A stretch of DNA of 64,000 nucleotides from Planctomycetota bacterium (GTDB lineage: Bacteria; Planctomycetota; UBA1135; GCA-002686595), in NCBI GenBank assembly GCA_020853575.1, contig JADYYP010000021.1, positions 62,001-126,000 on the forward strand. Direction: 5' to 3'. The notes beneath the pieces were generated by a model. That model made no database searches, had not been told where the DNA came from, and was given only the letters and a program-made list of their open reading frames with translations. The position numbers and the translations under genes are program-made. Shown here in pieces: positions 18,199 to 26,384 of the stretch (position 1 is its first letter; every line of letters starts with the position of its first letter).

Positions 18199-19302
18199 TC
18201 AGTAACCCGCGCGCTTGTCGACGACGTTGAGCAATGGCTCGCCGCTGGCGAAGCGCCGGAGGTTCTCGACCAACACCGCCGATCCGCGCTCGTCGGTGAG
18301 CTCGGCGTTCGCGGCCACGTGCGGCGTGATCACGACATTGGGGAAGGTCCACAGGACGTGGTCGCTCGGCAGCGGCTCGGGCTCGGTGACGTCGAGGCAC
18401 GCGCCAGCGAGCTTGCCCGAGCGCAGTGCAGCGACGAGCGCGCCGGTGTCGACGACCTTGCCGCGGGCGATGTTGACCAGGAAGGCCCCGGGCTTCAGCG
18501 CGTCGAAGGCGCGCGCGTCGAACAGGTTCTCGGTCTCGGGCGTCAGCGGGACGCACAGCACGACCACGTCGCTCTCGCGCAGGAACGCGAGCAGGTCCTC
18601 GGGCTTTCCGACGCGCTCGACGAACTCCGGAGCGCGGTCGTCGCTGCGGCGCGTCGCGAGCACGCGCATCCCGAAGCCATGGGCGCGCCGCGCGACCTCG
18701 CTGCCGATGCCACCCAGGCCGACGACGAGCAGCGTGCGGTCCTGGAGCGCGATTCCACGCAGCTCGCCGGAGCCTTCCCGCCGCCAGGCGCCGCTGGCGC
18801 GACCCGCGAGATGCACCGGCAGGTCGCGCGTGAGCGCCAGCAGCATCGCGAACACGTGATCGGCGATGGCGGGCCCGTGCACGCCGCGCAAGTTGGTCAG
18901 CACGATGCGCTCGTTCTCGATCAGCTCGCGCGTCGACAGGTAGCGATCGACGCCGGCGCTGCGGGCTTGCACCCAGCACAGCCGGCTCGCGGCGCGCAGG
19001 AACTCCGGAGTTGCATAGGATCCGTCGACACCGTGGGCCTCGCCCGCTCGCGCCAAGGCCTGTTCGCGCGTCAAACCCTCGACGATGCGCAGATTCGGCG
19101 CCTGGGTCGCGAGCTCGCGGCGTTCGGCGTCGTCCAGCGCTTGCGCGAAATAGGTCAGCGGCGCACCGGCGAGCTCGCCCGGGGTGGCGACGACGGAGTT
19201 GCGGGTGGAGCCGATCGCCTCGGCGCTCACCGACGACGCCGGCGGAGCCGTGGGAGCGACATGGCAAGCCGTGAGGAGCAGGGCCAGGGCACAGAAGCGC
19301 AT
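18199..19302 (-). CDS. Lipoprotein-signal-bearing D-2-hydroxyacid dehydrogenase
   Basis: The product has 367 residues. Residues about 45-360 form a D-isomer 2-hydroxyacid dehydrogenase. The NAD-binding glycine motif is LLVVGLGGIGSEVARR, the substrate arginine lies in VNIARGKVVDTGALV, the glutamate in VTEPEPLPSDHVLW and the catalytic histidine in NVVITPHVAAN. It is preceded by MRFCALALLLTACH, a textbook lipobox (L-T-A-C), so the enzyme would be exported and lipid-anchored. That is odd for a family that uses cytosolic NAD(H). The next possible start would delete the signal, but the signal is continuous with the frame and too regular to be chance. It is first in an operon with the YfhO-like and HutD-like genes. 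Confidence 0.88.
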   Translation of the reverse strand: MRFCALALLLTACHVAPTAPPASSVSAEAIGSTRNSVVATPGELAGAPLTYFAQALDDAERRELATQAPNLRIVEGLTREQALARAGEAHGVDGSYATPEFLRAASRLCWVQARSAGVDRYLSTRELIENERIVLTNLRGVHGPAIADHVFAMLLALTRDLPVHLAGRASGAWRREGSGELRGIALQDRTLLVVGLGGIGSEVARRAHGFGMRVLATRRSDDRAPEFVERVGKPEDLLAFLRESDVVVLCVPLTPETENLFDARAFDALKPGAFLVNIARGKVVDTGALVAALRSGKLAGACLDVTEPEPLPSDHVLWTFPNVVITPHVAANAELTDERGSAVLVENLRRFASGEPLLNVVDKRAGY

Positions 19303-19418
19303 GCGCGCATCCTACGCGAGCGTCGGCGGCGATCCGGCAGCTCGGTCGCCTTGGTTTTCGCGAGTTGCACGTAGCGCTGGACCGCCCGGTGGCGTCTTGC
19401 GGCCATGGAACGCACTCT

Positions 19419-19423
19419 GGAGG
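19419..19423 (+). promoter_or_regulatory. Ribosome-binding site deciding a GTG start
   Basis: GGAGG six bases before GTG 19430. The frame is open far upstream (to 19184), so this site fixes the start of the sigma-factor fusion at its region-2 boundary. Confidence 0.7.
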
Positions 19424-19429
19424 ACGTCC

Positions 19430-22234
19430 GTGAGCAATCCTGACCTCGATCTCAGCGCCGAGCTGTTCCTCGAGCACGAGCAGTTCGTGCACCAGGTCGC
19501 GCGTGGGCTGCTGCGCGACGATGCGGCGGCGCACGATGCCGTGCAGGACACCTGGCTCGTTGCGTTGCGCGCCGGACCGCGCGCGCTGGGCTCGCTGCGT
19601 GGCTGGCTCGGGCGCGTGACCACGAATCGCGCGCGACAAATGCAACGCGCGGATTCGCGCCGCGCCGCGCGCGAGCGACGGGCCGCGCGACCGGAAGCGC
19701 TCGAGTCCGTCGCCGACGCCAGCGCGCGCCTGTCGGTGCAGCGCGACGTCGTGGCCAAGGTGCTCGAGCTCCGCGAGCCGTACCGATCGGTGGTCATCCT
19801 GCGCTACTACCACGAGCTGTCGGCGGACGAGATCGCAACTCGACTGGGGTCCAAGCCCGCGACCGTGCGCACGCAGCTCGTGCGCGCACACGAGCTGCTG
19901 CGGGCGAGGCTCGACGCCGAGTACAGGGACCGGGCGGCATGGGCGGCACTGCTCGTGACGGAGAGCAACTCCGCGGGCGTCGGCGCGGCCGTGCTCGTCG
20001 CCGCGGCGCTGCTGGTCTCGATCGGCGCGCTCGCCTGGATCGTCGCGCCCGAAGAGCGCTCGCAGCCGGCCTCGGAGTCGCTCGCCGCGTCCTCGGGAGA
20101 GGAGCAGCACGCACTCGAGGGCACTGCCTCGACGACTTCAGCGGCCCCCGCTGCGAGAGATGACGACGCAACCCAGCGCTCGCGCATCGATCCCGCACCG
20201 AGTGACGAGATCGTGTACGACGTCGCGGAGCTCTTCGATCGCTCGAACTACCACGACTACGAGCTGGCCACGTTCAGCTTCGAGCGCGGGTTGCGCGACG
20301 ATGTGCACGGTGTCTTGCGCAACGACTGGGACCTGGAGTTCAGCGCCGGCTGGTTCGATGCGATCACGGTCGTCAGCGACCACAGCGTGTTGGTCGACTT
20401 GGGCGTGAGTCGCTTGGACGAGCTGGCGAGCGCGGACCTGGTGTCGCTCGAAGCGCTGGTCGTGGCTGCCGCCCGCGTCCAACAGGCCGATGTGGGGCAC
20501 ACCTCCGAGCGCGACGTGCGCTCGCCCGTCCGCCAAGGCCACAGCTACTTCCTGTGGACGCTGGACGATGATTCCGACGTCGCGAGCGCGTTCGAGGTGC
20601 TGCACCACGAGCCAGGACGGCGCTGCGTGCTCGAGTGGTACTCGACGAACGATGGCCGAAACGCGCGCTGCTCGAGGCGCGACGTGTCCACGGGTCGTTC
20701 GCTGATGGCCACTCTGATGCGCTTGCGCGAAGTCGCTCGAGAGCAGCACCCGCTGCGCGCGCCGCGGGTCGTGATGAGCGTCCGCGCCGCATTCGGCGGT
20801 GGCAATCCGCATCGCATCGACCTGGCCGGGCAGCCAACCCGCTACGTCGACGTCCTCACCGATCGAGCGCTCGACGTGTTGGCGCCGTTCGAACCCGGAG
20901 AGCCCTCGAAAGCCTATTCGTCCGGCGGCTTCTTGCGCGCGGACCAGATTTTCGTGGTGACGCGCGCGAGCCTGTATGCGAGCGCTGCGGGAAACACGAA
21001 CGGCCATGGGGAAGCGCGGGTCGAGCTCAGCGGCGAACGCATCTACCACGCGCGAGACCGTGCCGAAGCCGAGCGTTTCGAGTGGAACGGACGAGCCGAG
21101 ATCCGACCGGGCGAGGAGCACCGCACTTACCTCGAGGTCGCCAACTCGAGCCTCGCCGAGCTGGTCCTCGAAGGCCACTTCGAGAGTTGTCCCGCGCCAA
21201 CGCTCGCCGAGCGCGAGGTCATCGGCCGAAACGAGCCGCGCGCCTGGGATCCCGCTCGCGGCCCACGTTGCGCCTGGCATCACATGCAACGCCTGCGCTT
21301 GGTCGATGGTGCGCGATCGAGCGGCGAACCTCCTTCGCCGCAGCGCCTCAGTTCGGCTCCCGTGCGGTCGATCGACCTGGCGCTCGCTAATGGTCTGCTG
21401 AGCGTGGACGGAGCCGACAGCGGCGAGCGCGCGCTCACCGACCTCGGAACGCACTCGCTGGCGCGGCTGCGCGGCGCGAGTCGTGAGGAGCGCAGCGCTT
21501 TCATCGAGTCCGTGGCCGCACACTGGAGCGACGGGTGGCCTGCCAGCACCAGCGCTCCGGCGGTCGTGGGACATCTCTACGCCGTGCTGTCGCGCGAGGG
21601 CGAGCGGATCACCGTGGCAATGTGCGAGGTGCTCGCGATCGACGCCGAAGGAACCTGCGAGCTGGAATGGCTCGCGCTACGCAATGAGTTCAGCGTGCTG
21701 AGCTCGATCGAGATCGCCGCGGGCGAGCGCTCGCTGGCCGATGTGCTGCTCGAGCTGCAGCGCCGCGCCCTGTTGGCCGAAGCGTTGCGCGAGCCGCGCG
21801 TCGTCCTGCAACTCCGAGCGGGCGCGGTCGGCGGCAATCCCGTCGGAATCGACATGCTGGGCCAAGTCGGGACTTACGTCGACGAGCTCTCGTCCAGCGC
21901 GCTCGACACGACCTCCGCGGTCGGAATCCACGAGCCGGCACGCGCCTACTTCGAGGGTGGGCCGCTGGCCGCGGGCCAGGTGTTCGTGATCACGCGCATC
22001 CGGTGCCGTGGCTCTGCCCATGGCGATAGCAACGGCGGAGGCCAGGTGAGCGTCGTGCTGGGGTCCGAAGCCGTGGTCGACATCGGAACCACCGACGAGC
22101 CGATCGACGTGGAGTGGAGGGGACGCTTCGAGGTGCGCGCTGGCGAGGAGCGCGGCGTCCGACTCTCGATCTCCAACTCCAGCGCGGCCCAGGCCGTGTT
22201 CGAGGGTCACTTCGAGGATCCCGAGCGCCGCTGA
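19430..22234 (+). CDS. ECF-like sigma factor fused to transmembrane helix and duplicated extracytoplasmic domain
   Basis: The product has 934 residues. Residues about 12-85 are sigma region 2 (FLEHEQFVHQVARGLL, DAVQDTWLVAL, LRGWLGRVTTNRARQ). Residues about 110-160 are region 4 (EPYRSVVILRYYHELSADE, then a helix-turn-helix SKPATVRTQLVRAHELL). A hydrophobic helix at about 186-205 follows, then an Ala/Ser/Glu linker and about 700 residues I do not recognise. Within these, two copies of a 216-residue unit lie at 370-585 and 714-929. The architecture suggests a sigma factor held at the membrane and controlled by its own outside domain, as proposed for ECF groups with C-terminal extensions. No anti-sigma gene is adjacent. 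The pentaheme cytochrome gene starts 60 bp downstream in the same direction. Confidence 0.85.
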   Translation: MSNPDLDLSAELFLEHEQFVHQVARGLLRDDAAAHDAVQDTWLVALRAGPRALGSLRGWLGRVTTNRARQMQRADSRRAARERRAARPEALESVADASARLSVQRDVVAKVLELREPYRSVVILRYYHELSADEIATRLGSKPATVRTQLVRAHELLRARLDAEYRDRAAWAALLVTESNSAGVGAAVLVAAALLVSIGALAWIVAPEERSQPASESLAASSGEEQHALEGTASTTSAAPAARDDDATQRSRIDPAPSDEIVYDVAELFDRSNYHDYELATFSFERGLRDDVHGVLRNDWDLEFSAGWFDAITVVSDHSVLVDLGVSRLDELASADLVSLEALVVAAARVQQADVGHTSERDVRSPVRQGHSYFLWTLDDDSDVASAFEVLHHEPGRRCVLEWYSTNDGRNARCSRRDVSTGRSLMATLMRLREVAREQHPLRAPRVVMSVRAAFGGGNPHRIDLAGQPTRYVDVLTDRALDVLAPFEPGEPSKAYSSGGFLRADQIFVVTRASLYASAAGNTNGHGEARVELSGERIYHARDRAEAERFEWNGRAEIRPGEEHRTYLEVANSSLAELVLEGHFESCPAPTLAEREVIGRNEPRAWDPARGPRCAWHHMQRLRLVDGARSSGEPPSPQRLSSAPVRSIDLALANGLLSVDGADSGERALTDLGTHSLARLRGASREERSAFIESVAAHWSDGWPASTSAPAVVGHLYAVLSREGERITVAMCEVLAIDAEGTCELEWLALRNEFSVLSSIEIAAGERSLADVLLELQRRALLAEALREPRVVLQLRAGAVGGNPVGIDMLGQVGTYVDELSSSALDTTSAVGIHEPARAYFEGGPLAAGQVFVITRIRCRGSAHGDSNGGGQVSVVLGSEAVVDIGTTDEPIDVEWRGRFEVRAGEERGVRLSISNSSAAQAVFEGHFEDPERR
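20537..21184 (+). repeat. Domain repeat copy 1 in the sigma-factor fusion
   Basis: This is 216 codons, from GHSY to EGHFE. Shared landmarks with copy 2 are a CVLEW/CELEW strand, PRVVMSVRA/PRVVLQLRA, GGGNPHRIDLAGQ/VGGNPVGIDMLGQ, YVDVLTDRALD/YVDELSSSALD, a Q-I/V-FVVTR/FVITR strand, and a final ANSSLAELVLEGHFE/SNSSAAQAVFEGHFE. No known domain recognised; beta-rich. Confidence 0.8.
21569..22216 (+). repeat. Domain repeat copy 2 in the sigma-factor fusion
   Basis: This is exactly 216 codons again, from GHLY to EGHFE, ending six residues before the protein's C-terminus. The equal length and collinear landmarks imply a tandem duplication that has since diverged strongly at sequence level. Confidence 0.8.
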
Positions 22235-22293
22235 AAACGCGCGCGCCCGGCACGAAGGACGTCCTCGGCGCGTGCGCTTGCTAGGTTGGGCGC

Positions 22294-23268
22294 ATGCGGA
22301 TCCTCGGAGCCTTGGCCGTCGCGTCGATCGTCGCCGTCGCTCTCGTGCAGGAGCCGGCGCGCGGCCCATTCGGACTGTCGCGGGTCGCGACCGCGAGCGG
22401 CAAGCCCGTCGCCGCCGAAGCCTTCGGCACGGTCGACGATTGCAGCGTGTGCCACGCGCGCCAGGCCGAGGAGTTCGAGGGCTCGCTGCACTCGGTTTCG
22501 CACCACGACACGCTCTACCGCGCCTTCGCGGACCTGGCGCGGCGCGAGGCCGGCGAGGAGGTCTACGCCTATTGCTCGGGCTGTCACGCTCCGGCGTCGG
22601 TCGTCTCAGGCCTCGTGCCTGGCACCAAGGAAGGCGAGTTGCCGGACAACGTGAAGGCCGGCGTGCAGTGCGACATCTGCCACCAGGTTTCCGCGCTGGG
22701 CCACGCCGCGAGCCCTTTCGGCGAGCCGGGCAACGGCTCGCTGGTGTTCGATCCGGGCCGCGCCAAGGCCTCGATCCGCGCCGCGCTCAAGGCCAATCCG
22801 GCGCATGAGGGACGCCACGCTCCGTTCCTGGAGTCGGCCGAGTTCTGCGCCGCGTGCCACACCGTGATCCATCCGCTCAACGGGCTGCGCATCGAGCACA
22901 CCTACGACGAATGGAAGCGCAGCGTGTACGCGGAGAAGGGCATCGTCTGCCAGGACTGTCACATGCGCTCGGTCGAGGACGCGACGACGGTCGCGCGCAC
23001 CCTCAAGCGAGTCGAGGTCATCGGCCGCACGTCCGAGATGAGCTCCGAGGAGCGCGCGATCCATCCGCACCGATTCGTGGGCGGCAACGTCGACGCGGAG
23101 CGCGTCGGCGGCGGAGCGCAGCACGCGGCCGAGGCCGAGGCGCGCCTCAAGAGCGCTGCGGAGCTCGCCATCGAAGTCGGGCCGCGCACGAGCGCGGACG
23201 TGCTCGAGTTCGAGGTCGCGGTCACCAACATCGGTGCAGGGCACGCTCTTCCGACGAGCTTGACCTAG
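22294..23268 (+). CDS. Exported pentaheme cytochrome c, ended early by an in-frame TAG
   Basis: The product has 324 residues with an N-terminal signal (LGALAVASIVAVALVQEPA). Five CXXCH haem sites are visible: CSVCH, CSGCH, CDICH, CAACH and CQDCH, arranged like cytochrome c554-type multihaem proteins, which pass electrons in the periplasm. The frame stops at TAG 23266-23268 in the middle of a conserved-looking segment (GHALPTSLT then LREMW) and continues open in the same frame to 23652. All haem motifs lie before the stop, so a short product might still be haem-loaded, but the C-terminal beta domain would be lost. It lies 60 bp after the sigma-factor fusion. Confidence 0.85.
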   Translation: MRILGALAVASIVAVALVQEPARGPFGLSRVATASGKPVAAEAFGTVDDCSVCHARQAEEFEGSLHSVSHHDTLYRAFADLARREAGEEVYAYCSGCHAPASVVSGLVPGTKEGELPDNVKAGVQCDICHQVSALGHAASPFGEPGNGSLVFDPGRAKASIRAALKANPAHEGRHAPFLESAEFCAACHTVIHPLNGLRIEHTYDEWKRSVYAEKGIVCQDCHMRSVEDATTVARTLKRVEVIGRTSEMSSEERAIHPHRFVGGNVDAERVGGGAQHAAEAEARLKSAAELAIEVGPRTSADVLEFEVAVTNIGAGHALPTSLT

Positions 23269-23652
23269 CTGCGCGAGATGTGGGTGCACGTGCGCGTCGT
23301 CGACGAGCAAGGCGCCGTGATGTTCGAGAGCGGCGCGCTCGACGAGCACGGCGAGCTCGCGCGCGATGCGTTTCGTTTCGGCGCACGTTTGCTCGACGCG
23401 CAAGGTCGCGAGACCTACAAGCCGTGGGAGGCACACTCGTTCGGTTGGCGGCGCACCATTGCTCCCAAGGGCACCGAGCGTGAGCGCTTCCGCGTCGATT
23501 GGAAGTCGGCGAAGCGCGCCAACATCGAAGTCGAGCTCGCGTACCGCATCGCCCCTCCGCACGTCGTGCGCGAAGTGATGGGCGAGGCCGCGTTCGTCCC
23601 GCGCAGCGTCGCGATGGCCAAGTCGAGCGCTCGCGTGGAGCGCGTGCCCTGA
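23269..23652 (+). pseudogene. Detached C-terminal part of the pentaheme cytochrome
   Basis: This is the same frame as the preceding gene, open for 127 codons after the amber codon. It reads LREMWVHVRVVDEQGAVMF, then FRFGARLLDAQG and PHVVREVMGEAAFVP, clearly the normal C-terminal domain of this cytochrome family. An ATG at 23278 could restart translation, but it has no good ribosome site. A single G-to-T change (GAG to TAG) would explain the break. Confidence 0.7.
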
Positions 23653-24009
23653 GCGCGACCGAAGCCCACGCCCTTGGTAGAAGAAGAGGCTTGGCACACT
23701 GCGCAAGCGCGCCTTCAGTGCTCCCGCGAGTGGTGAAATTCCGCGCGGCGCGCGCGATTGTCCCCGCGCTTTTCCGCGGGAACCGAAGGAGTTCGCTTTG
23801 CTTCTACCGTGCGTTGCGTATGGGCGGCGAGCTGGGGGTGCTGGTCCAATTTGTGCAGTTCGGAAGTTGTCCCCGATGCGCACATCCAGCCCGTCCTCGC
23901 TCGTCCAGCGCGCTCGACGCGGCGGCCCCACGCGGGCGCGCGGTAGCCGGTCAGCTCCTCGGATGTCGCACCTCGAGACGCATCAAACGATCCTCTGGAG
24001 GTTTCAATC
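23653..24009. other. Intergenic leader before the first hexaheme cytochrome
   Basis: This 357-bp gap has no supported gene. It contains a GC hairpin at 23763-23780 (CCCGCG / CGCGGG with a six-base loop CTTTTC) and a lower-GC stretch at about 23800-23870. It ends in a strong GGAGG site seven bases before ATG 24010. A long 5' leader or a promoter for the cytochrome is likely; no known riboswitch is recognised. Confidence 0.45.
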
Positions 24010-25098
24010 ATGACACGCATCTCCCTGGCTTTGGCGGCAGCGGCTTCGGTCCTTTTCGCGGGCTCGGCGATGGCGGGTGACTATCACAAGGACGGGACGC
24101 TGCTCTGCTCCCAATGCCACGTGATGCACTTCAGCCAGTCGCACGGCTACAACCCGAATGGCTCCGGCTTCGTGTTCACGCCGATCGGCAGCACCCCGCA
24201 CCACTACCTGTTGCGCGGTGAAGTGAACGACCTGTGCCTGGCTTGCCACGACAACAGTGGCTTCGCGCCCGACGTGTACGGCTCGGCCAACACCGGCAAC
24301 AGCTCGACCGACGTGCGCCTCGGTGGCTATCTCAATCGCGTCGGCGACCCCAACGAGGCCGCGGGCCACACGCTCGACTCGACGGACACCGCTCCGGGTT
24401 CCACCGGCGCCGGCTGGTCGAATCCCAACGGTCTGAACTGCGTCGACTGCCACCACCAACACGGCGGCAGCGTCAGCGGCTCCACTTCAGGCCAAGCGGG
24501 TTACAGCCTGTACCGCAACCTGCGCGTCACCCCGGGCCAAGCAGCCTCGAACTCGGGCGCGATCACCTACAACTACACCGCCCACGGCACGAACGACCTG
24601 ACCCGCGACGTGTTCGAGCGCCAAGCGGCCGAGTACGACGAAGCGGACGTCGATTGGAACGAACCGAGCGCCACGGACTCGGCGGTCGGTAAGTTCTGCG
24701 CAGGCTGCCACGGCGAATTCCACGGCCAAGTCGGCAGCGCGCAAGTGGGCGGCGTGGCCTTCGGCGCCGGCTTCGAAGAGTTCGTTCGCCACCCCACCGC
24801 GGGCGTGAACATTGGCGCCGTCGGCGGCGGCCACTCGAGCCTGACGCTGTTCAATGCGCACACCAACAAGGTCAAGGTCATGAGCCCGACCGGTGTGTGG
24901 GGCGCCACTCACCCGGCCGACGTGACCCCGACCTGCATCAGCTGCCACAAGGCCCACGGCAACGGCAACGGCTTCGGTCTGATCTATCGCCAAGGCACCG
25001 GCACGATCACCGAGAACGGCGACACCGCCGGCAACCAGCTCGAAGACTTGTGCGGTCAGTGCCACGTCCAAGGCCGCTGGTTCTTCAACAACCCGTGA
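24010..25098 (+). CDS. Exported hexaheme cytochrome c (copy A)
   Basis: The product has 362 residues with a clean signal peptide (LALAAAASVLFAGSAMAG). Six haem sites are CSQCH, CLACH, CVDCH, CAGCH, CISCH and CGQCH; several are followed by extra histidines (for example CVDCHHQH and CISCHKAH) that could serve as distal ligands. It starts with GDYHKDGTLLCSQCHVMHF, a layout shared with the next gene. It is probably a periplasmic electron carrier feeding the large cytochromes encoded on the opposite strand. The reading frame is well expressed-looking: strong GGAGG, and phenylalanine, asparagine and glycine use less GC-driven than its neighbours. Confidence 0.92.
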   Translation: MTRISLALAAAASVLFAGSAMAGDYHKDGTLLCSQCHVMHFSQSHGYNPNGSGFVFTPIGSTPHHYLLRGEVNDLCLACHDNSGFAPDVYGSANTGNSSTDVRLGGYLNRVGDPNEAAGHTLDSTDTAPGSTGAGWSNPNGLNCVDCHHQHGGSVSGSTSGQAGYSLYRNLRVTPGQAASNSGAITYNYTAHGTNDLTRDVFERQAAEYDEADVDWNEPSATDSAVGKFCAGCHGEFHGQVGSAQVGGVAFGAGFEEFVRHPTAGVNIGAVGGGHSSLTLFNAHTNKVKVMSPTGVWGATHPADVTPTCISCHKAHGNGNGFGLIYRQGTGTITENGDTAGNQLEDLCGQCHVQGRWFFNNP

Positions 25099-25143
25099 TG
25101 CCCTGAGCCAGCAACTCGCGCGAGCGAGTCGCGACCAACGACA

Positions 25144-25178
25144 CGAGCGAGGCGGTCCCGCGTGGGCCGCCTCGCTCG
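25144..25178 (+). terminator. Strong hairpin after hexaheme cytochrome A
   Basis: A perfect 12-bp stem (CGAGCGAGGCGG with CCGCCTCGCTCG) encloses an 11-base loop, 46 bp after the stop. It is followed by CTTCC rather than a T-run. It could terminate or attenuate transcription between the two hexaheme genes, giving copy A more message than copy B. Confidence 0.6.
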
Positions 25179-25307
25179 CTTCCATGATCGAGCCCGCGCT
25201 CGGCGGGCGCGCCCTGGGCTGCTCGAGCTACGCACGCTCTGATTGCGACTTCCTTCAAGACCGGCGCGGCACCGCGCCGATCAACGGGACCTCTCCACGG
25301 GGGTCTC

Positions 25308-26372
25308 ATGAGGGTCGGAAGTCGTTTCCAGCGTTCCCTGCTGGCCGTGTCGCTGCTCGGGTGGCTGATGTTCCAGCGCGGCGCGAGCGTGCGGGCCGGC
25401 GACTATCACGTCGGTGCGACGCTCGATTGCGCCGAGTGCCACAAGATGCACTTCAAGCCCGGGCTCGAGGGCCCGACGGGCAAACCCGAGGTCGGTCGCC
25501 TGCTCAAGCGCGACGTCAACGAGCTGTGCCTTTCGTGCCACGACGGCTCACAGCGCGCGGTCGATGTCCTCGGACGAAACCAGGGCCACGGCGCGAGCGC
25601 CGTGCGGCAGGCGGGCTTCCTCAATCACCTCGGGCGCTCGGGCAATCCCGCGACGGGCCACACGCTCGGTGCACTCGACATCGCACCGGGCTCGAATCCA
25701 CCCTGGCGCGCGGAGGACGAGAACGGCTCCGGCGTGGGCCTCAACTGCATCAACTGCCACGCGCCGCACGCCGAGCAGGCCGAGCGCGCCTACCGCAACC
25801 TGCGCGGCGACGCCGGCAACAACGCGCCCGGCGCGGGGCTGGTGACCTACAACCACGAGCGCATCGGAGTCAACGATCTGTCGCGCGACGTGTTCGTGCG
25901 CCGCTCGCTGGAGTACGACGAGGCCCAAGTCGACTTCAACGAGCCCGACCGCACCGACTCTGGGATGGCGCGCTTTTGCGCTGGGTGCCACAACGTGTTC
26001 CACGGCCAGCCGGGCTCGGACGCGAACATCGGCGGCGTTGCCCGCGGAAAGTCGTTCGCGCAGTTCGTTCGGCACCCGACGGCGGGCGTCGACATCGGCG
26101 GTGCCGGCGGAGGCGCGCGTTCAGGGCTGACGACCTTCGCGAGCAAGACCAACCGCGTCAAGGTGATGAGCGAGCTCGGGGTGTGGTCGACGCCCGGCGC
26201 CGACGTCACTCCGACCTGCATTTCGTGCCACAAGGCACACGGCAACGACAATCCCTTCGGGCTGATCTTCCGTTCGGGTCGCGGCACGCCGACGGAGAAC
26301 GGAGACACGGAAGGGCGCGCGGTCGAGGACCTGTGCCGTCAATGCCACGACGACTCCTGGATCACCTTCTGA
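25308..26372 (+). CDS. Exported hexaheme cytochrome c (copy B)
   Basis: The product has 354 residues and is a paralogue of the preceding gene. It shares GDYHVGATLDCAECHKMHF at the mature N-terminus, six haem sites in the same order (CAECH, CLSCH, CINCH, CAGCH, CISCH, CRQCH), the segment DLSRDVFVRRSLEYDEAQVD against DLTRDVFERQAAEYDEADVD, and ADVTPTCISCHKAHGN in both. The signal peptide is RSLLAVSLLGWLMFQRGASVRA. Its stop is only 12 bp from the end of the convergent beta-barrel gene, so the two cytochromes meet the large operon tail to tail. Confidence 0.92.
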   Translation: MRVGSRFQRSLLAVSLLGWLMFQRGASVRAGDYHVGATLDCAECHKMHFKPGLEGPTGKPEVGRLLKRDVNELCLSCHDGSQRAVDVLGRNQGHGASAVRQAGFLNHLGRSGNPATGHTLGALDIAPGSNPPWRAEDENGSGVGLNCINCHAPHAEQAERAYRNLRGDAGNNAPGAGLVTYNHERIGVNDLSRDVFVRRSLEYDEAQVDFNEPDRTDSGMARFCAGCHNVFHGQPGSDANIGGVARGKSFAQFVRHPTAGVDIGGAGGGARSGLTTFASKTNRVKVMSELGVWSTPGADVTPTCISCHKAHGNDNPFGLIFRSGRGTPTENGDTEGRAVEDLCRQCHDDSWITF

Positions 26373-26384
26373 GCCCGAACGCGC

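Noticed and set aside
16363..19374. 1003-codon plus-strand open frame
   Set aside because: Shadow of the YfhO-like and dehydrogenase genes on the minus strand; composition is typical of a complementary frame.
23266..23268. TAG decoded as pyrrolysine or another amino acid
   Set aside because: No pylT-like tRNA or pyl gene is visible, and the natural residue at this place is most simply glutamate (GAG). Read-through is kept only as an open possibility in the findings.
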